Assembly (NCBI GenBank): GCA_018398805.1
Contig: JAGFBZ010000258.1
Span: 3,956,501 to 4,020,500 of the forward strand
Origin: Hirundichthys speculiger
Taxonomy: Eukaryota > Chordata > Actinopteri > Beloniformes > Exocoetidae
Length of the DNA: 64,000 nucleotides
Direction: 5' to 3'
Position numbers and translations under genes: made by a program. Within the stretch, counting starts at the first letter, position 1. Every line of letters starts with the position of its first letter. The notes beneath the pieces are model-generated. The model was not told the DNA's origin. It was given only the letters and a program-made list of their open reading frames with translations, and did no database searches. Below are positions 60,869 through 64,000 of the stretch, piece by piece.

Positions 60869-61324
60869 TGTTAGGATTTAGAATGAACCATGTAGATTTT
60901 AACTTGTTATAATTGGAACTTGGCATGAAGGAATGCTGTGGGTTTCTCAGCTCAGGTTTATGACTTAATTCCTGTAACATCCTGCAGACCCCCATCAACA
61001 GTTTGAAACCCCCGGAAAAACAGTTTGTTTATTAACCAGGACTTTGGGACTGTGACCATTTGGACAAAGAGCCATAAAACCCAGGAGACCAGGGTCCGCC
61101 TTCCTCTGGATCTTTAAAGACAGGCACAAATGGACTTGCAGTGTGCATTTGTCCATGGCAGCATCTCGGTGATGTTGTGGACAGGTGTATCATCGGCCGA
61201 TTAAAATATTCTGCATGGCATTATAATTTTGTAAACATGATTGTAATAAATTCTTGATTGATCTTTGTCTCTAGATTTGTCATTTAGGCACCAGATAAAA
61301 GAACACGGAGACACAGTTTTTTCA
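60869..61324 (+). mobile_element. Probable 5' LTR of an endogenous retrovirus
   Basis: Defined from its right edge: ...TTTTTTCA ends one base before the primer binding site at 61326. AATAAA at 61245-61250 is placed as an LTR poly(A) signal, and CATAAAA at 61073-61079 could serve as the TATA element. The left edge (TGTTAGG at 60869) is chosen because it begins with TG and gives a normal length of about 456 bp. It cannot be verified without the 3' LTR. Confidence 0.5.
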
Positions 61325-61325
61325 A

Positions 61326-61343
61326 TGGTGACCCCGACGTGAT
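61326..61343 (+). other. Retroviral primer binding site
   Basis: TGGTGACCCCGACGTGAT begins with TGG, complementary to a tRNA CCA end, and stands one base after the LTR end. I cannot name the tRNA with certainty. A splice donor (AAATG followed by GTGAGA) lies at 61427/61428 in the leader, the usual position for the subgenomic env donor. Confidence 0.65.
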
Positions 61344-62244
61344 CTGGTCGTCTTTAAAGTCTCTGATTGTGAGATTTTATGACAGAACGCTGGGAGGTCC
61401 GGTCAGTAGTCCGCTGGCCAGCAAATGGTGAGAACTTTTGCAAATTTATTATTGAACTTAAATTGGTTCTCTGACAGGATCTTCCTCACGTTCATAAATT
61501 TATAGTTGATTTAAGTAAAAACTGTGGTTTGATCAAATTCATATTATGTTTGTGTAATTTTTTGGGCCATGCACAATATTTAAATACCAGCTCTGAGAGC
61601 TGAAGAGCGCTAAAATCCAGTGGGACTGGTCGGGTCGGGGGACCTTAGAGTACTGTGATAAAGACAGAGTGCACTAGAGGAATCAGTCAGGGACTGATGG
61701 AGAGACCGGCCGAGGATAATAAGGAAATCCAGCAGGGAGACTGGTCAGCTGTAGAATCCAGTGGGGAACTGGTTGGGTATGGGACCTGTAAAATCAGTCG
61801 GAGACTGATTAAGAAGAAATTGGTTAAGGAAACAGTACTGATTGATCAAGGTGGTACCGAAGAGTTATGGAAAATTTGAATGTGTGGGTGGTTTTTTTCA
61901 TCCGATTTGATAAATTAAACTGGGAGGCTGCAGTGTACGCTTCACATTGTGGGCGGAATTCCTGCATTCTGTCCCGGATCATCGGATGAATTTCTGTTGG
62001 GGTTTTTATTTGGGTTGGATAGACGGGTTTTTATTTCATTTAGGGTAATGTATTTGAAGTTGTTGAAGAATAACCAGAAGAAGGCTGGGTTACCCTTGAG
62101 ATTAAGCGCACAAAATTTCTATTTCGTGTAGAAGCTTCTTAATCAAGTCTTTTCTCTGGGATAATATTCACAGCTGGATATGTTGCGTGTATAATTTTGC
62201 TGTATATGTTTTATGTTTGTCCGTGTCTGTCATAACTTGAGAAA
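61344..62244 (+). other. Retroviral leader region
   Basis: About 900 bp of untranslated leader between primer binding site and gag ATG. It includes a G-rich part (61615-61830) in which GACTGGT/GACTGAT phrases recur several times (61625, 61692, 61739, 61769, 61803), possibly a structured packaging region. A 74-codon frame at 61655-61879 is probably not a gene. Confidence 0.45.
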
Positions 62245-63123
62245 ATGAGTAGGTCATTGTCAGGGAGTGAACCCGGTTCTGTGGGATCGGTGCTTCATAT
62301 GACTTTGTCTAGATGGTTGCATAAGGTGCCGCGCTTGGAACGTGGAAAAGCTGAGGAGAGGTATATTTGTTGGGTTGAAGAAATGCAAAAACGTGGTCAT
62401 TTTCCTCCGGTTCAGTCAGAGGTTGGGGCGGTCGATCCTGAAAAATTTCCATCTATTATACAACAAGCTACGGCAAGTTTGACAGAAGCTGATTTGCAAA
62501 ATGATCAGGCAAATGTTTTCCAGAAAATGAAGACTATTAAAGCCCTAGGTAAGGCAGAGAGATTCTGTTCGGATTGTCACTGTTTTTTGGACGAAATACG
62601 CTTGACAATTATACAACAGACGGGGGGTGCCACCATTAATGGAATGCTTCTGACACAGACTTCTTTCGGTAATACAATGCCAGTTTTCTTTCAAGCTACT
62701 GCACAGAGCAGAGATTGTGTTCCGCCACCTCCTTCTGCTGAAGTTAGAACATTATTGGATCACTTTCCTAAAGGATCACATCAAATGCTTCAGACTGCAG
62801 CAGTTCATTCTCCACATAAATCAGAGGATTTTGTGGGACATGCTCCTCGACCCCCCTGTCCCTCCGATGCAGCATTTCTGATTAGACGTGGTGTCCCGGA
62901 TCGGGGACGTAAGAAATATCAAAAGCCTAATTCTCGACGTCTCCGGGATATATGTTTTCGTTGCGGCCAGCAGGGGCACTGGGCCAGAAATTGTAATAAT
63001 TCGGGTTCTGCTCGATCTGGTTGCGATGGTATGATGCAGTCAGCATTATCCTCCCCTTCTTCTCAGATTAACCAACAATCTTTTCACAGCCTCTGGGTCA
63101 ACGGTAGATTATGCAGAAGGTAA
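62245..63123 (+). CDS. gag: Endogenous retrovirus Gag, short
   Basis: 292 codons starting from an ATG in AAAATGAG context. The N-terminal half has no motif I can name with confidence, though a Pro run at residues about 159-162 suits a matrix/capsid linker. A basic stretch (about 214-235) precedes one nucleocapsid zinc knuckle, CFRCGQQGHWARNC (residues 237-250, C-X2-C-X4-H-X4-C, all four ligands present). Gag packages RNA and builds the particle. At 292 residues it is well short of usual retroviral Gags, and no protease or polymerase frame follows within the window, so internal deletion is likely. Codon and base composition differ from the surrounding AT-rich DNA. It could instead be a non-retroviral LTR element Gag; the primer site and leader favour retrovirus. 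Confidence 0.7.
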   Translation: MSRSLSGSEPGSVGSVLHMTLSRWLHKVPRLERGKAEERYICWVEEMQKRGHFPPVQSEVGAVDPEKFPSIIQQATASLTEADLQNDQANVFQKMKTIKALGKAERFCSDCHCFLDEIRLTIIQQTGGATINGMLLTQTSFGNTMPVFFQATAQSRDCVPPPPSAEVRTLLDHFPKGSHQMLQTAAVHSPHKSEDFVGHAPRPPCPSDAAFLIRRGVPDRGRKKYQKPNSRRLRDICFRCGQQGHWARNCNNSGSARSGCDGMMQSALSSPSSQINQQSFHSLWVNGRLCRR

Positions 63124-64000
63124 TGGGTGACGTCTGGTGATTCCAGGTTCATCTTTTCACCTTGTTTGGGTTTTATATTTGATGTGGGTGTTTGGTGGAT
63201 CTGTTTATTGAGATGTCTGGTTGGATAATGTTTTGGTTTGGATCAAGAGGCAGTGAGCATGCTGCGGAGAGTTTACAGCAGCGGGGGACATGCTTGCCCC
63301 CCCCTTCCTTCTAGTGGGACAGATAACAGATCAGTGCTCTTTTCTCCTGCCGTAGTTAAGGGGGGTTGTGAAGTTGGGAAATGTTATTCAATTTACAGCA
63401 AGGTGATTATAGGTGATTAACTTGAGAATGATGAAGTGCTTATAATATGGACTAAATAACTAAGGTTTTAAAGAATTTTACAGGTATGCATTACAGAAAA
63501 AAAAGAAGAAAACATTTTTCACACTCTGATCACCCCCTCCTCCTCCTTCGGCCCCCTCCTTTTCTGACTGTGCTGTTTTCTTCCTGTCCTCTACTCCCCC
63601 ACGTCTGAAAAACCATGGTCCTTTTTTGTTTTGTTTTATTTTATCCTTTTTATTTTTTTGATTTTGGTGTGTGTGTGTGTGTGTGTGTGTGATGGCCTAC
63701 AAAGACAAAAATGACAATACTGGATATGACCCACGTTATATTCTGGTTGCTGACAAGACTGACTGTAAACTGACATGAGGTCCGGAACTGACAGAAAATG
63801 GACCTCTTTACCTGACGAAAGGACAAACACTAAGACTATGCCCAATGACTTTATGTCTGTGGAGTCTGATGATTCCTCAGGCCAGGAAATATTATGAGGT
63901 ATTATTGATTTGCTTTAACTTGGTGTTATGATATTATTATTTGATATGGTATATAGGTCATGATATAATGATGAAGTATACCAGAAGGTTGATGTACTGA
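63124..64000 (+). other. Retroviral interior or flank, no gene seen
   Basis: After the gag stop there is no protease/polymerase reading frame. The stretch holds a pyrimidine-rich CCCCTCCTCCTCC tract (63533-63565) and a (GT)n run at 63667-63691. It is either deleted proviral interior or host flank; the 3' LTR is not in the window. Confidence 0.4.
63667..63691. repeat. (GT)n microsatellite
   Basis: About 12 GT units. Confidence 0.9.

Noticed and set aside
1..64000. CRISPR arrays, tRNA, rRNA, bacterial operons
   Set aside because: No evenly spaced identical repeats with unique spacers, no cloverleaf with A/B boxes seen, and the sequence is plainly vertebrate nuclear DNA.

Overview
The window looks like chromosomal DNA of a ray-finned (teleost) fish. 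The evidence is the mix of mobile elements: Rex1/Babar-, Rex3/RTE-, R4/Dong- and L2-like LINEs, a hAT transposase with a TTF-type zinc-finger lineage, Tc1/mariner-like transposons, TTAA-flanked non-autonomous elements and a retroviral gag. CA/GT microsatellites are long and gene density is low. All family names come from recognising translated motifs by eye; no database search was possible.

Layout. At 1-960 lies a CpG-rich promoter with two NRF1-type sites and what looks like the 5' end of a minus-strand gene running off the left edge. From 1 to 47 kb there is essentially no host gene, only AT-rich intergenic DNA and decayed mobile elements. These are a MITE (2.6-2.9 kb), Rex1 and R4/Dong scraps (8.5-10.2 kb), Tc1/mariner and L2 pieces (11-12.4 kb), a broken hAT transposase (14.4-16.6 kb), a Tc1/mariner-like element with a LINE reverse transcriptase fragment nested inside it (19.1-20.8 kb), a 2.3-kb Rex3/RTE LINE (21.1-23.5 kb), an R4/Dong 3' half (25.9-26.9 kb), a Rex1 3' half (27.6-29.2 kb), a 1.13-kb near-palindromic fold-back element (42.3-43.5 kb) and a TTAA-flanked element carrying a small ORF with a splice donor (45.5-46.3 kb).

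The only complete host-type gene I can support is on the minus strand at 49717-51782: a two-exon, 584-residue coiled-coil protein of unknown family, with a TATA box and a canonical heat-shock element just upstream. Its single intron is the most interesting object in the window. It consists of a dispersed teleost repeat flanked by a 10-bp direct repeat, and it interrupts a coding repeat unit that is uninterrupted in the neighbouring paralogous unit of the same protein. This is what an intron created by mobile-element insertion should look like.

The right part holds a deleted Tc1-like element (52.2 kb), a GC-rich retroelement-like block containing three exact 40-bp-spaced E-box plus YY1 motif pairs (55.05-55.16 kb), another TTAA-type MITE (56.5-57.2 kb), an L2 fragment (59.6 kb), and the 5' part of an endogenous retrovirus (probable LTR, primer binding site, leader, short gag with one zinc knuckle) reaching the right edge. 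No tRNA, rRNA or CRISPR is visible.
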